Below, in pieces: positions 17,351 through 26,787 of a stretch of 64,000 bases of DNA. Within the stretch, counting starts at the first letter, position 1; every line of letters starts with the position of its first letter. Below the pieces are notes generated by a model. The model worked only from the letters and a program-made list of their open reading frames with translations. It was not told where the DNA came from and ran no database searches. Origin of the DNA: Sneathiellales bacterium (lineage in GTDB: Bacteria; Pseudomonadota; Alphaproteobacteria; JANQFL01); NCBI GenBank assembly GCA_028277845.1, contig JANQFL010000068.1:1-64000 (forward strand), in the 5' to 3' direction. Position numbers and translations under genes: made by a program.

Positions 17351-18205
17351 ATGACGTCCTACACCAATCCCGACGCCCTGGTCAGCACCGAATGGCTGGC
17401 CGAGCACATCAACGCCCCCGACGTCCGCGTCGTGGATGCCTCGTTCTATCTGCCGGCGGAGAATCGCAACGCGCGTCAGGAATACGAGGACTGCCATATC
17501 CCGGGCGCCGTGTTCTTCGATATCGACGAGATCTGCGATACCGACAGCGACCTGCCTCATATGCTGCCGAGCCCGGAGAAGTTTTCCAGCCGGGTCCGCC
17601 GTCTGGGCCTGGGTGACGGAAACCGGATCGTCGTTTACGACGGCTGGGGCATCCGCAGCGCGCCCCGGGTTTGGTGGATGTTCCGGGCCTTCGGTCATGG
17701 CGATGTCGCCGTGCTGGACGGCGGCCTGCCGAAATGGCGCGAGGAAGGCCGGGCCGTTTCCGACATGCCTCCCGTACCGCGTGAACGCCATTTCACGGCG
17801 CGTCTCAACACGACCATGGTGCGGGACTACAGCCACGTTCTGAGGAACATCGACAGAAAAAAGGAACAGGTTCTGGACGCCCGTAGCGCCGGCCGCTTCA
17901 GCGGCAGCGATCCGGAGCCCCGCCCGGGCATGCGCGGCGGCCACATTCCCGGCAGTGTCAACCTGCCGTATACGGACCTGTTAAGAAAGGAAGACCGCAC
18001 CATGCTGGATGCCGACGGTCTGCGGGCGGCTCTGGCCGGTATCGGGTTCGACAGCCATCGGCCCGTGGTCACGACGTGCGGTTCGGGTGTCACCGCCTCG
18101 GTCATTGCCCTCGCACTGCATCTGTTGGGACATCGGGAGGTCGCCGTCTATGACGGATCCTGGTCCGAATGGGGCATGCGTGAAGACGCGCCCATCGAGA
18201 CATGA
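17351..18205 (+). CDS. sseA: 3-mercaptopyruvate/thiosulfate sulfurtransferase (tandem rhodanese)
   Basis: 284 residues with two rhodanese modules. The inactive N-terminal one begins at VVDASFYLPAENRNARQEYE, and the C-terminal one carries the catalytic loop TTCGSGVTAS with nucleophile C243. The CGSGVT loop is typical of mercaptopyruvate sulfurtransferases, whereas thiosulfate-type enzymes usually have CRxGx[R/T]. It would move sulfane sulfur from mercaptopyruvate to an acceptor such as thioredoxin or cyanide, in the cytoplasm (no signal peptide). It follows alaX in the same probable operon. Confidence 0.9.
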   Translation: MTSYTNPDALVSTEWLAEHINAPDVRVVDASFYLPAENRNARQEYEDCHIPGAVFFDIDEICDTDSDLPHMLPSPEKFSSRVRRLGLGDGNRIVVYDGWGIRSAPRVWWMFRAFGHGDVAVLDGGLPKWREEGRAVSDMPPVPRERHFTARLNTTMVRDYSHVLRNIDRKKEQVLDARSAGRFSGSDPEPRPGMRGGHIPGSVNLPYTDLLRKEDRTMLDADGLRAALAGIGFDSHRPVVTTCGSGVTASVIALALHLLGHREVAVYDGSWSEWGMREDAPIET

Positions 18206-18233
18206 TGACGCCCTGTTCGAACGGAGTCCGGAC

Positions 18234-18773
18234 ATGTCCGTAGGTGCGCGAAAGCTCGACCCGGTTCCGGTGACCATTACCTATCTCGAGATGAACGAGC
18301 GGCCCCGGCTCAGGACCGTGCATCCCGATCCCAAGCTGAAACTGGCCCTGATGCGGGCGGAGCAGCCGACCATCGGCTTCTATCGATATCTCTACGACAC
18401 CGTCGGGCGGGATTGGCTGTGGATCGACCGCAAGAAACTGTCGGACGACCGGCTCGGCGACATCATCCATGACGGCAATGTCGAAATCTACGTGCTGTAT
18501 TGCGGTGGCGTACCGGCCGGCTTTTCGGAATTGGATTTCCGCCGTCCGAAGGAAGGCAATTTGAACCTGTTCGGATTGATCCCCGAATTCACCGGTATGA
18601 AACTGGGCCGCTATTTCCTCAACTGGACCATCGAGGAAGCCTGGCAGCACCCCATCGAGCGCCTGACCATCAATACCTGCACCATGGACCACCCGGCCGC
18701 CCTGCCGCTCTATCAAAGTGCCGGTTTCGTGCCGTACGCGCGGCAGGAAACCATGGTCGATCCGAACGTTTAG
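18234..18773 (+). CDS. GNAT-family N-acetyltransferase
   Basis: 179 residues. The acetyl-CoA fold is visible from VEIYVLYCGGVPAGFSELDFR through LFGLIPEFTGMKLGRYFLNWTIEEAW, in place of the usual Q/RxxGxG/A loop, to the final TCTMDHPAALPLYQSAGFVPYARQE strand that marks the family. The start is ATG 18234, 28 bases after sseA. The substrate is unknown. The loose N-terminal 50 residues match no named subgroup that I recognise. Confidence 0.75.
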   Translation: MSVGARKLDPVPVTITYLEMNERPRLRTVHPDPKLKLALMRAEQPTIGFYRYLYDTVGRDWLWIDRKKLSDDRLGDIIHDGNVEIYVLYCGGVPAGFSELDFRRPKEGNLNLFGLIPEFTGMKLGRYFLNWTIEEAWQHPIERLTINTCTMDHPAALPLYQSAGFVPYARQETMVDPNV

Positions 18774-18805
18774 AAAACCTGTATCAGGAATCGCACGAAT
18801 TCCTG

Positions 18806-18849
18806 TTGCATCGGTTGGTGCGCTCATTTAACTTCTAACTTAGAAGTTA
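18806..18849 (+). promoter_or_regulatory. Promoter with perfect 21-bp palindromic operator before the nitronate monooxygenase gene
   Basis: TTGCAT (18806-18811), 17 bases, then TAACTT (18829-18834) is a plausible sigma-70 promoter. Starting at the -10 element is a perfect inverted repeat: TAACTTCTAA, one C, TTAGAAGTTA (18829-18849). A protein bound there would exclude polymerase. The downstream HxlR gene is the obvious candidate repressor, since HxlR proteins such as YodB and QorR bind dyads of this general form. Confidence 0.7.
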
Positions 18850-18873
18850 TTTTCCAAGCGAGGCGGCAAGAAG

Positions 18874-19869
18874 ATGAAAACACGGATCACGGAACTGTTT
18901 GAGATCGAGCATCCCATCATCCAGGGCGGTATGCATTATGTCGGTTTTGCCGAACTGGCGGCCGCGGTGTCCAACGCCGGCGGACTGGGCATCATTACGG
19001 GCCTGACCCAGAAGACCCCGCCGGATCTGGCCAACGAAATCGCCCGTTGCCGCGAGATGACCGACAAGCCGTTCGGCGTCAATCTCACCTTCCTGCCGTC
19101 CGTCAATCCGCCCGATTATCCGGGCTATGTGCGCGCCATCATCGACGGCGGCGTCAAGATCGTCGAAACCGCCGGCAACAATCCGCAGAAATGGCTGCCG
19201 GAGCTCAAGGAAAACGGCATCAAGGTCATCCACAAGTGCACCACGGTCCGCCACTCCCTCAAGGCCGAGGCCATCGGCTGCGACGCTGTTTCCGTTGATG
19301 GCTTCGAATGCGGCGGCCATCCGGGCGAGGACGACATCCCCAACATGATCCTGCTGCCCCGCGCCGCGGAGGAGCTGAAAATCCCCTTCGTCGCCTCGGG
19401 CGGCATGGCCGATGCACGGTCGCTGGTGGCGTCCCTGGCCATGGGCGCCGACGGCATGAACATGGGCACCCGCTTCATCGCCACCAAGGAGGCTCCGGTG
19501 CACGACAACGTCAAGAAGGCCATTCTCGACGCATCGGAAATCGATACACGATTGGTCATGCGTCCCCTGCGCAACACCGAGCGCGTGCTCAACAATGCCG
19601 CCACGGAACGCCTTCTCGAGAAGGAGAAAACGCTTGGCCCCGACATCAAGTTCGAGGACATCCTGGATGAAGTGGCCGGGGTCTATCCCAGGATCATGAT
19701 GGACGGCGACATGGACGCCGGTGTTTGGTCGTGCGGCATGGTTGCCGGATTGATCAACGACATCCCGACCTGTCAGGAACTGATCGACCGCATCATGCGG
19801 GAGGCGGAAGAAATTATCCGGGCGCGGCTGGAAGGCATTTTAACGGGAACGTCCGCCGCGGCGGCCTGA
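18874..19869 (+). CDS. Nitronate monooxygenase (NMO / 2-nitropropane dioxygenase family)
   Basis: 331 residues, an FMN-dependent TIM barrel. Visible landmarks are PIIQGGMHYVGFAELAAAVSNAGGLG at the N-terminus, GFECGGHPGEDD with the catalytic base H149, and the phosphate-binding VASGGMADARSLVASLAMGADGMNMGTRF. The class oxidises alkyl nitronates such as propionate-3-nitronate, but close relatives are enoyl-ACP reductases (FabK) or have unknown roles. AGGCGGCAAGAAG precedes ATG 18874. It probably forms an operon with the HxlR regulator 22 bases downstream, behind the palindromic operator. Confidence 0.85.
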   Translation: MKTRITELFEIEHPIIQGGMHYVGFAELAAAVSNAGGLGIITGLTQKTPPDLANEIARCREMTDKPFGVNLTFLPSVNPPDYPGYVRAIIDGGVKIVETAGNNPQKWLPELKENGIKVIHKCTTVRHSLKAEAIGCDAVSVDGFECGGHPGEDDIPNMILLPRAAEELKIPFVASGGMADARSLVASLAMGADGMNMGTRFIATKEAPVHDNVKKAILDASEIDTRLVMRPLRNTERVLNNAATERLLEKEKTLGPDIKFEDILDEVAGVYPRIMMDGDMDAGVWSCGMVAGLINDIPTCQELIDRIMREAEEIIRARLEGILTGTSAAAA

Positions 19870-19891
19870 TCGACAAAGCAAGGAAACCAAC

Positions 19892-20380
19892 GTGCCCCGG
19901 TCGTCCCTCGCCGATATCGACTGTTCCATTGCCCAAACGCTGGACGTTGTCACTGAATGGTGGACACTTCTGATTCTGCGCAACGCCTTTCACGGCATGC
20001 GCACGTTCGATGCCTTCCAGGAGCACCTGGAAATATCGCCGAGCGTACTCTCTGCCCGGCTGAAGAAGCTGACGGACCGGGGCATTCTCGAGAAACGCCC
20101 TTCCAGCACCGATGGCCGGTCGCATGAATACCGTCTGACCAGGCGTGGGCTGGATCTTTATCCGGTGCTTATCGCCCTCAAGGACTGGGGCGAGAAATGG
20201 GTCCCCAACGGCCGTGGCCGGCGCATGGAACTGATCGAGAAGGCCACGGGCAAGCCGATCCGCGGTGCGGCCGTGCTCTCTCACGACGGCCGGCCGCTCG
20301 ATCCCTGGGACGTGCAACCGACCGCCGGGCCGGGGGCGGACGACAAGATCCGTGGCTTAATGCGCAAGGCATCCGGCTGA
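19892..20380 (+). CDS. HxlR-family transcriptional regulator
   Basis: 162 residues. The winged helix shows the family order: C11 at the N-terminus, WWTLLILRNAFHGMRTFDAFQEHLEISPSVLSARLKKLTDRGIL, then the wing EYRLTRRGLDLYPVL. The N-terminal Cys is the redox- or electrophile-sensing residue in HxlR proteins such as YodB and HypR. A C-terminal extension of about 50 residues (KATGKPIRGAAVLSHDGRPLDPWDV) follows. The start is GTG 19892 with AAGGAAA upstream. It probably represses its own operon through the 18829-18849 palindrome in response to quinones, aldehydes or nitro compounds; the inducer is inference. Confidence 0.88.
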   Translation: MPRSSLADIDCSIAQTLDVVTEWWTLLILRNAFHGMRTFDAFQEHLEISPSVLSARLKKLTDRGILEKRPSSTDGRSHEYRLTRRGLDLYPVLIALKDWGEKWVPNGRGRRMELIEKATGKPIRGAAVLSHDGRPLDPWDVQPTAGPGADDKIRGLMRKASG

Positions 20381-20382
20381 AC

Positions 20383-20418
20383 AAGAAAGCGGCGCCCGAA
20401 GGCGCCGCTTTCTTTCTT
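20383..20418. terminator. Bidirectional intrinsic terminator
   Basis: AAGAAAGCGGCGCC (20383-20396) pairs with GGCGCCGCTTTCTT (20401-20414) around a CGAA loop, a 14-bp stem with A-rich and T-rich outer ends. It lies between the convergent HxlR and aapP genes and should serve both. Confidence 0.9.
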
Positions 20419-20435
20419 GCCGATCGATTGTCCGG

Positions 20436-21203
<768 letters not shown>

Positions 21204-21213
21204 GACTTTTTCC

Positions 21214-22503
21214 TTATCGTTTGTAGCCGGTGTCGAGCTTCTTCTCGAGGTACATCGAGTAGCGCGACATGCCAAAGCACAGGACGAAGAATACGAGGCC
21301 GATGAAGAAGTAGGCTTCGTGTTCCAGACCGTTCCACTTGGTGTCGGCCAGGGATGACACACCGGTTTGCAGGAAGTCGAACAGACCGATAATCAAGACC
21401 AGGGTCGTGTCCTTGAACAGTCCTATGAACGTACTGACGATTCCCGGGATAACGATCTTCAAGGCCTGCGGCATGATGATGAACCGCATCTTGAGGAAGT
21501 AGTTCAATCCCAGAGCGTCAGCGGCCTCGTACTGGCCCTTGCCGATCGCCTGCAGGCCGCCGCGCACAACCTCCGCCATGTAGGCGGCGGCAAACAGCGA
21601 CATGCCGACCAGGGCGCGAACGATGTTGTCGAAATCGACGCCTTCGGGCAGGAACAAGGGCAACATGAACTGCGCCATGAACAGCACGGTAATCAGCGGA
21701 ACGGCCCGGACCAACTCGATGAATCCGATACACAAGGTCCGCACGATCGGCATTTTCTGATTTTGCCGCCCGAGCGCCAAAACGATACCGAGCGGCATCG
21801 AAACGCCGATCGACACCGTGGCCAGGATCAGGGTCAGCATCAGGCCGCCGAATTTGTCGGTGCCGATCACCTTCAAACCGAATCCCCAGCGCAGGAAAAG
21901 GGCGATCGCGCAGAAGTAAGCGACGCCGAAGCCGATACCCATGAGGAGCAGGTTTAAGTTTTTTCGGCCGTGCCAGCCCAAGCCCAAACCGGCCAACAGG
22001 ACAAGCGAATAGATCGTGACGCCGACGCTCGAGCCCATGGTCGTCATGTTGACCGGTCCGTAAAGCATGGACACCGTGATCCACGGAAATACGAAGATCA
22101 AAAAGACAGCCGCAACGTTGCCGCCCGGGATCGAACGGAACAACACCGGGATCATGGCCAAGATGAAGATGATACCGACCAGATTGGGTCGCCAGTAGGC
22201 GTCGGAATCATAAAACCCGTACATCAGGAACGAGAACCGGTTGTCGATGAATCCCCAGCACGCGCCTTCACGGGTTACGGCCCAGCATTCCTGGTTGGAA
22301 TTACCGCCCCAGACGGCGGACAACAACGTCCAGTCGACAAGCGGCGGCAGCGCCAGATAGAGCAGATAGAGGATGAAGATGGTACCCAGCGAATTGTACC
22401 AGGTACTGAACAGGTTGTGCTTGAGCCAACCTATGACCCCCGTCTCGCTCACCGGTGGCGGAAGGTCGGGGTGGCTGCCAATTTCGTATGTTCGATCAGC
22501 CAT
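21214..22503 (-). CDS. aapM: General L-amino acid ABC transporter permease AapM
   Basis: 429 residues, much longer than simple HisM-type permeases, as expected for AapM/BztC. An N-terminal membrane region contains two cysteines in [20 protein letters not shown], a feature of the family. The permease domain follows, from [27 protein letters not shown] to the EAA loop [30 protein letters not shown]. It forms the membrane channel with AapQ. It begins 3 bases after the aapQ stop. Confidence 0.93.
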   Translation of the reverse strand: MADRTYEIGSHPDLPPPVSETGVIGWLKHNLFSTWYNSLGTIFILYLLYLALPPLVDWTLLSAVWGGNSNQECWAVTREGACWGFIDNRFSFLMYGFYDSDAYWRPNLVGIIFILAMIPVLFRSIPGGNVAAVFLIFVFPWITVSMLYGPVNMTTMGSSVGVTIYSLVLLAGLGLGWHGRKNLNLLLMGIGFGVAYFCAIALFLRWGFGLKVIGTDKFGGLMLTLILATVSIGVSMPLGIVLALGRQNQKMPIVRTLCIGFIELVRAVPLITVLFMAQFMLPLFLPEGVDFDNIVRALVGMSLFAAAYMAEVVRGGLQAIGKGQYEAADALGLNYFLKMRFIIMPQALKIVIPGIVSTFIGLFKDTTLVLIIGLFDFLQTGVSSLADTKWNGLEHEAYFFIGLVFFVLCFGMSRYSMYLEKKLDTGYKR

Positions 22504-22506
22504 GGC

Positions 22507-23703
22507 CTAGCGCTCCACCAGCGCGACGCGCTTGTTGTACCAGTTCATGTATGCGGAAATCAGCAACGAGATGGTCAGATAGACCAGCATCGTCATGAGG
22601 ATGATTTCCACCGCGTTGCCCGTCTGATTGAGTGATATTCCCGTGAAGATGTTCACTAGATCGGGATAGCCGATGGCGATCGCCAGGGATGAATTCTTGG
22701 TCAGATTGAGGTACTGGCTGGTGACCGGCGGCACGATCACCCGCAAAGCCTGCGGAATGATGATCAGCCGGGTTGTCGTACCGGGCCGTAGGCCGACGGC
22801 ATACGCCGCCTCGGTCTGGCCGTGACTGACCGACTGAATACCGGCCCGGACGTTTTCGGCGATGAAGGCGCCGGTATAGAACGTCAGCGCGAACAGCATG
22901 CCCAGGAATGACGCGGGCAATTGCCCCCCGCCACGGTAGTTGAAACCCTTCAATTCCGGCACGTCCCATGCGAGGGGCTGCCCCGTGATGAACCACACCA
23001 CGGTCGGCAATCCAATGAGAATGGCGACAGATGCCCAAAACACCGGGAACTGCTGGCCGGTTGCGTCCTGCCGCTGATGCGCCCATCGCCGTAGAAAGAC
23101 GACAGCGACGATGGCAATGGCAACGGACGCCATGAAAATCCAAAAACCGGACTGCGGGATGGGCGATGGGAAGGCGATGTAGCGGTTGTTGAAGAAGATC
23201 ACCTCGCCCCAGTCCCACGATTTCCTCACCGCAGGAAACACCGCCAGAATGACCCCAAGATACCAAGCCAGGATTTGCAGCAGCAGGGGGATGTTTCTCG
23301 TACCCTCGACGTACACCGCCGCTACGAATTTGATCAGAATGTTGTCTGACAGCCGCATGACGCCGAAAACGAAACCGACGATGGTCGCCAGCACGATCCC
23401 GACCGCCGCGATCATCAAAGTGTTGACCAGACCTAGGAAGAACACTTCGCTGTGGGTCGAAATATTGACGTCGAAGTTGGTGATATTAAAGCCCGGACTC
23501 GTCGGCTGAAAACCGGCAATATCGTCCATGAAACCGAAGCCAGCCTTGAGGCCCCGTTTTTCCATGTTGATTGCCGTGTTGTCGACGATGAACCAGATGA
23601 ACCCAGCGAACAGTCCGACAACGAGTACCTGGACCAAAATCGCCCGAATCCGTTCGTCGTTCCACCAATGCGTACGTGGTGACGATTCTACTTCTACAGC
23701 CAT
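22507..23703 (-). CDS. aapQ: General L-amino acid ABC transporter permease AapQ
   Basis: 398 residues. A first helix (LVQVLVVGLFAGFIWFIVDNTAINMEKRG) leads to the SEVFFLGLVNTLMIAAVGIVLATIVGFVFGVMRLS permease module, interrupted by an inserted membrane/periplasmic segment as in AapQ/BztB. The EAA loop is AAYAVGLRPGTTTRLIIIPQALRVIVPP. It heterodimerises with AapM. A stem-loop in the 175-base gap after aapJ may lower its expression relative to the binding protein. Confidence 0.93.
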   Translation of the reverse strand: MAVEVESSPRTHWWNDERIRAILVQVLVVGLFAGFIWFIVDNTAINMEKRGLKAGFGFMDDIAGFQPTSPGFNITNFDVNISTHSEVFFLGLVNTLMIAAVGIVLATIVGFVFGVMRLSDNILIKFVAAVYVEGTRNIPLLLQILAWYLGVILAVFPAVRKSWDWGEVIFFNNRYIAFPSPIPQSGFWIFMASVAIAIVAVVFLRRWAHQRQDATGQQFPVFWASVAILIGLPTVVWFITGQPLAWDVPELKGFNYRGGGQLPASFLGMLFALTFYTGAFIAENVRAGIQSVSHGQTEAAYAVGLRPGTTTRLIIIPQALRVIVPPVTSQYLNLTKNSSLAIAIGYPDLVNIFTGISLNQTGNAVEIILMTMLVYLTISLLISAYMNWYNKRVALVER

Positions 23704-23782
23704 GGATAGCCCCTGCTGTAATTATTTGTGATTGCGCCTCGGTCTACGGTGCCGAGGTTCCGGTATGGGACGCTAAAAGAAA

Positions 23783-23822
23783 CAGGGGACTTGCCGGACC
23801 GTCAGGCCCGCCAAATCCCCTG
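23783..23822 (-). terminator. Attenuating stem-loop between aapJ and aapQ
   Basis: Read on the - strand, CAGGGGATTTG (from 23822) pairs with CAAGTCCCCTG (to 23783), 11 pairs including one G-U, and is followed by TTTCTTTT. It is a partial terminator or mRNA 3'-end protector, so aapJ message should exceed aapQMP message. This is common for binding-protein operons. Confidence 0.75.
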
Positions 23823-23878
23823 ATTTCGTTTCACGTCATGGTTTTACGAGGCTCAATAGAGCCCCGTAACCCTTGTTC

Positions 23879-24892
23879 TTACCGGAACGGGGGCGAGTAC
23901 AGGATGCCGCCGCTCGTCCACAGCGCATTCACACCGCGAGCCAAGCCGAGCGGGGTGTTGGCACCGATATGACGTTCGTAGATTTCGCTGTAGTTACCCA
24001 CGGACTTGATGACGTGGTAGCCCCAGTCCTTGCTCAGACCCAGCATCTCACCCAGGCTGCCTTCGCTGCCCAGCAGACGACGGACTTCCGGATTCTTGGA
24101 GGACTTCATGCTGTCGACATTGGCCTGGGTGACGCCGAGCTCTTCGGCCGTGACCAGCGCGTTCAGCGTCCAGCGGGCGATATCTCCCCACTGGTTGTCG
24201 CCGTGGCGGACCAACGGGCCGAGCGGCTCTTTCGAGATGATTTCCGGCAGAACCACGTGGGCGCCCGGATCGGGCAGCACGACACGGGTCGCGGCCAGGC
24301 CGGAACGGTCGGTGGTGTAGACGTCGCAGGCGCCCTTTTCGTAGTTGGCGCGGGCTTCGGCGTTGGTTTCGATAACCACCGGCGAGAACGACATGTTGTT
24401 GGCGCGGAAATAGTCGGCCAGGTTCAGTTCGGTCGTGGTACCGGTCTGGATGCAGACGGTGGCGCCGTCCAGCTCCGTGGCGCTCTTCACGCCCAGGTCC
24501 TTGCGCACCATGAAACCTTGACCGTCATAGTAGTTGACTCCGACGAACTCGAAGCCGAGGTCGACGTCGCGCGAGAACGTCCAGGTGGTGTTCCGGGCCA
24601 GGAGGTCGACTTCACCGGATTGCAGCGCCGTGAAGCGGGTCTTACCGGTGGTGGGGGTGTATTTCACCTTGTCCGGGTTCCCGAACACGGCGGCCGAGAC
24701 GGCACGGCAGAAATCAACGTCGAAACCCTGCCACTTGCCGGAATCATCCGGAGCCGCAAAGCCGGCCAGGCCGGTGGTCACACCGCAATCCAATACGCCT
24801 TTGGATTTTACATCATCGAGCGTCGCCGCACCGGCCGCCGTCGACAGCAATGCCACCGCGGCAGCTGCGGTAAGATGCTTGAGATACTTCAT
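23879..24892 (-). CDS. aapJ: General L-amino acid ABC transporter binding protein AapJ
   Basis: 337 residues. The signal peptide MKYLKHLTAAAAVALLSTAAGA cleaves before ATLDDVKSKG. The amino-acid binding-protein fold (SBP_bac_3) is recognisable from LDCGVTTGLAGFAAPDDSGKWQGFDVDFCRAVSAAVFG, and the AapJ/BztA ending NAL-WTSGGILYSPPFR is intact. In Rhizobium, Aap moves a broad range of L-amino acids. The start is ATG 24892 with GGGAAGG upstream; an in-frame ATG at 24955 would bury the signal peptide. It is divergent from metC, a neighbourhood I recall as common in alphaproteobacteria. Confidence 0.93.
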   Translation of the reverse strand: MKYLKHLTAAAAVALLSTAAGAATLDDVKSKGVLDCGVTTGLAGFAAPDDSGKWQGFDVDFCRAVSAAVFGNPDKVKYTPTTGKTRFTALQSGEVDLLARNTTWTFSRDVDLGFEFVGVNYYDGQGFMVRKDLGVKSATELDGATVCIQTGTTTELNLADYFRANNMSFSPVVIETNAEARANYEKGACDVYTTDRSGLAATRVVLPDPGAHVVLPEIISKEPLGPLVRHGDNQWGDIARWTLNALVTAEELGVTQANVDSMKSSKNPEVRRLLGSEGSLGEMLGLSKDWGYHVIKSVGNYSEIYERHIGANTPLGLARGVNALWTSGGILYSPPFR

Positions 24893-25169
24893 GGTTGGAA
24901 ACCTTCCCTGTTTATTCGTTATATTCATCGAGATGAATTCGTGATCGATGTCCAATCACTAGAAGCGCACGCTAACACAACTGTCGCAAGCCTCTCAAGC
25001 CCATGTAAGGCCTTGACTTTTCGGGAAATTGGCGGCTCAAAGGCGGTTTCGAACAGAAAAGAACGGTCCGGTTGCGCTGATCCCGGTGCAATAATCGCCA
25101 AGTAAAACCTGTGGATTGCGCTTAAGCGCCATGAATTGGCCCAAACCGGCACGTTAGCCGAGGAGTGAT
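24893..25169. promoter_or_regulatory. Divergent aapJ/metC intergenic region
   Basis: 277 bases without a credible gene. It must hold the divergent promoters of aapJ (leftward) and metC (rightward). The short ATTCATCGAGATGAAT repeat at about 24925-24940 is dyad-like and could be a regulator site. AGGAG at 25161-25165 is the metC ribosome-binding site. I could not place convincing -35/-10 pairs. Confidence 0.35.
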
Positions 25170-26342
25170 ATGAGGGAAGACACCAAGATCGTTACCGCCG
25201 GACGGGACCCGGAATCCAATCATGGCGTCGTCAATCCGCCGGTCTATCACGCCTCGACAATCCTGTATCCCGGCATGGCCGGCATCAAATCCATGTGGGA
25301 AGCCCGCGCGCGGGATGAAAAAGGCGTCTACTACGGCCGAATCGGCCACCCCACCAGCGCTGCGCTCGAAGGCCTGGTTGTGGCGGTGGAAGGCGGGTAC
25401 CGCTGCCTACTCTACCCGTCAGGCGCGGCGGCCATTACGGCATCCATCCTCAGCGTGCTGAAAGCGGGCGATCACTTTCTGGTCACGGATTCGGCCTATT
25501 ACCCGACCCGCAATTTCTGCAATGGCACCCTCACCCGCTTCGGCGTCGACGTCACCTACTATGATCCTCTCATCGGCGCGGGCATATCGGACCTGATGCG
25601 CCCCAACACCCGCGCCGTGTTCGTCGAGTCGCCAGGCTCGCAAACATTCGAGGTACAGGACATCCCGGCCATAGCCGAAGCCGCCCATAAAAACGACGCC
25701 AAGGTCCTGATGGACAATACCTGGGCGTCGCCGCTGTTTTACAAGCCGTTCGAACACGGCGTCGACATTTCCATTCAGGCCGGAACGAAATACATCGTCG
25801 GCCATTCCGACGCCATGATCGGCACCGCCACCGCCACCAAGGACGCCTGGCCTTCCCTGCGCGACACCACGGTCGAGCTCGGCCAGACCGCCGGTCCCGA
25901 TGACGTCTATCTGGCCCAGCGCGGCATGCGGACGTTGTCTGTCCGGATGAAGCACCAGCAGGACAGTGCCTTGAAGCTGGCCGAGTGGTTTCAAACCCGA
26001 TCGGAGGTGGAACGGGTCTTGTACCCGCCCCTGAAAAGCGATCCCGGCCACGCGTTGTGGAAAAGGGACTTTACCGGGGCCGCCGCGTTGTTCGGGGTCT
26101 TGATCAAGCCGTGTTCCGAGGCCGCGGTCGCCGCTTTTGTCGACGACCTCAAATTGTTCGGGCTGGGCGCGTCCTGGGGCGGTTACGAAAGCCTGATCCT
26201 GCCGCAAAAACCCGTTCGCACGGCCGTTCTCTGGGACAGCGAGTGCCAATTGCTGCGCTTCCACATCGGTCTGGAGGATATCGAAGACCTGAAGGACGAC
26301 CTCAAGGACGCATTCGACCGCCTGAATGCCGCCAGTTCCTGA
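25170..26342 (+). CDS. metC: Cystathionine beta-lyase (PLP, Cys/Met metabolism family)
   Basis: 390 residues. VNPPVYHASTILYP at the N-terminus, YYGRIGHPTSAALEGLVVAVEGG, LYPSGAAAITASILSVLKAGD and the Schiff-base lysine K207 in QAGTKYIVGHSDAM mark the MetC subgroup rather than MetB or MetZ. It cleaves cystathionine to homocysteine, pyruvate and ammonia in methionine biosynthesis; cytoplasmic. ATG 25170 follows AGGAG. It is divergent from aapJ and only 13 bases before hisI. Confidence 0.9.
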   Translation: MREDTKIVTAGRDPESNHGVVNPPVYHASTILYPGMAGIKSMWEARARDEKGVYYGRIGHPTSAALEGLVVAVEGGYRCLLYPSGAAAITASILSVLKAGDHFLVTDSAYYPTRNFCNGTLTRFGVDVTYYDPLIGAGISDLMRPNTRAVFVESPGSQTFEVQDIPAIAEAAHKNDAKVLMDNTWASPLFYKPFEHGVDISIQAGTKYIVGHSDAMIGTATATKDAWPSLRDTTVELGQTAGPDDVYLAQRGMRTLSVRMKHQQDSALKLAEWFQTRSEVERVLYPPLKSDPGHALWKRDFTGAAALFGVLIKPCSEAAVAAFVDDLKLFGLGASWGGYESLILPQKPVRTAVLWDSECQLLRFHIGLEDIEDLKDDLKDAFDRLNAASS

Positions 26343-26355
26343 AGAGAGACATCCC

Positions 26356-26754
26356 GTGGCAAACGAAAACGACGACATTCTCTCCGAGATCACCTTCGAC
26401 GACCGCGGGCTGGTGACCGCCGTCGCCCAGCAGCATGACACCGGCGAGGTCTTGATGACGGCCTGGATGAACGCTGAGGCCGTGCGCGAAACCCTCACCA
26501 GTCAACGCGTGTGCTACTGGTCGCGCTCGCGCGGTAAACTCTGGCGCAAGGGCGAAACGTCCGGTCAGGTGCAGATACTCAAGGAATTTCGCGTTGACTG
26601 CGATGGCGACACGTTGCTTCTGCTGGTCGACCAGACCGGCGTGGCATGCCATACGGGACGGCGGACGTGTTTCTTCCGTGCCGCGCGCGACGGCAAACTG
26701 GAAACGATAGAAGACGTCCTGGTAGACCCCAATGCGCTTTACGGCAAAAAGTAG
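26356..26754 (+). CDS. hisI: Phosphoribosyl-AMP cyclohydrolase
   Basis: 132 residues from GTG 26356, behind GAAGAGAGA. Conserved family blocks are MTAWMNAEAVRETL, YWSRSRGKLWRKGETSGQ, the metal-binding DCDGDT and VACHTGRRTCFF. It opens the ring of phosphoribosyl-AMP in histidine biosynthesis. It is the single-function form, with no HisE fused, as usual in alphaproteobacteria. Other his genes are absent from the window. An in-frame ATG at 26326 would overlap metC and has no ribosome-binding site. Confidence 0.92.
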   Translation: MANENDDILSEITFDDRGLVTAVAQQHDTGEVLMTAWMNAEAVRETLTSQRVCYWSRSRGKLWRKGETSGQVQILKEFRVDCDGDTLLLLVDQTGVACHTGRRTCFFRAARDGKLETIEDVLVDPNALYGKK

Positions 26755-26787
26755 TGAACGGCAGACAAGATAGTAAGGAAACTTAGA

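Noticed and set aside
18785-18805. CAGGAAT/ATTCCTG repeat after the GNAT gene as a terminator
   Set aside because: 7-bp stem, no T-run, and it overlaps the predicted -35 of the nitronate monooxygenase promoter, so its role is unclear.
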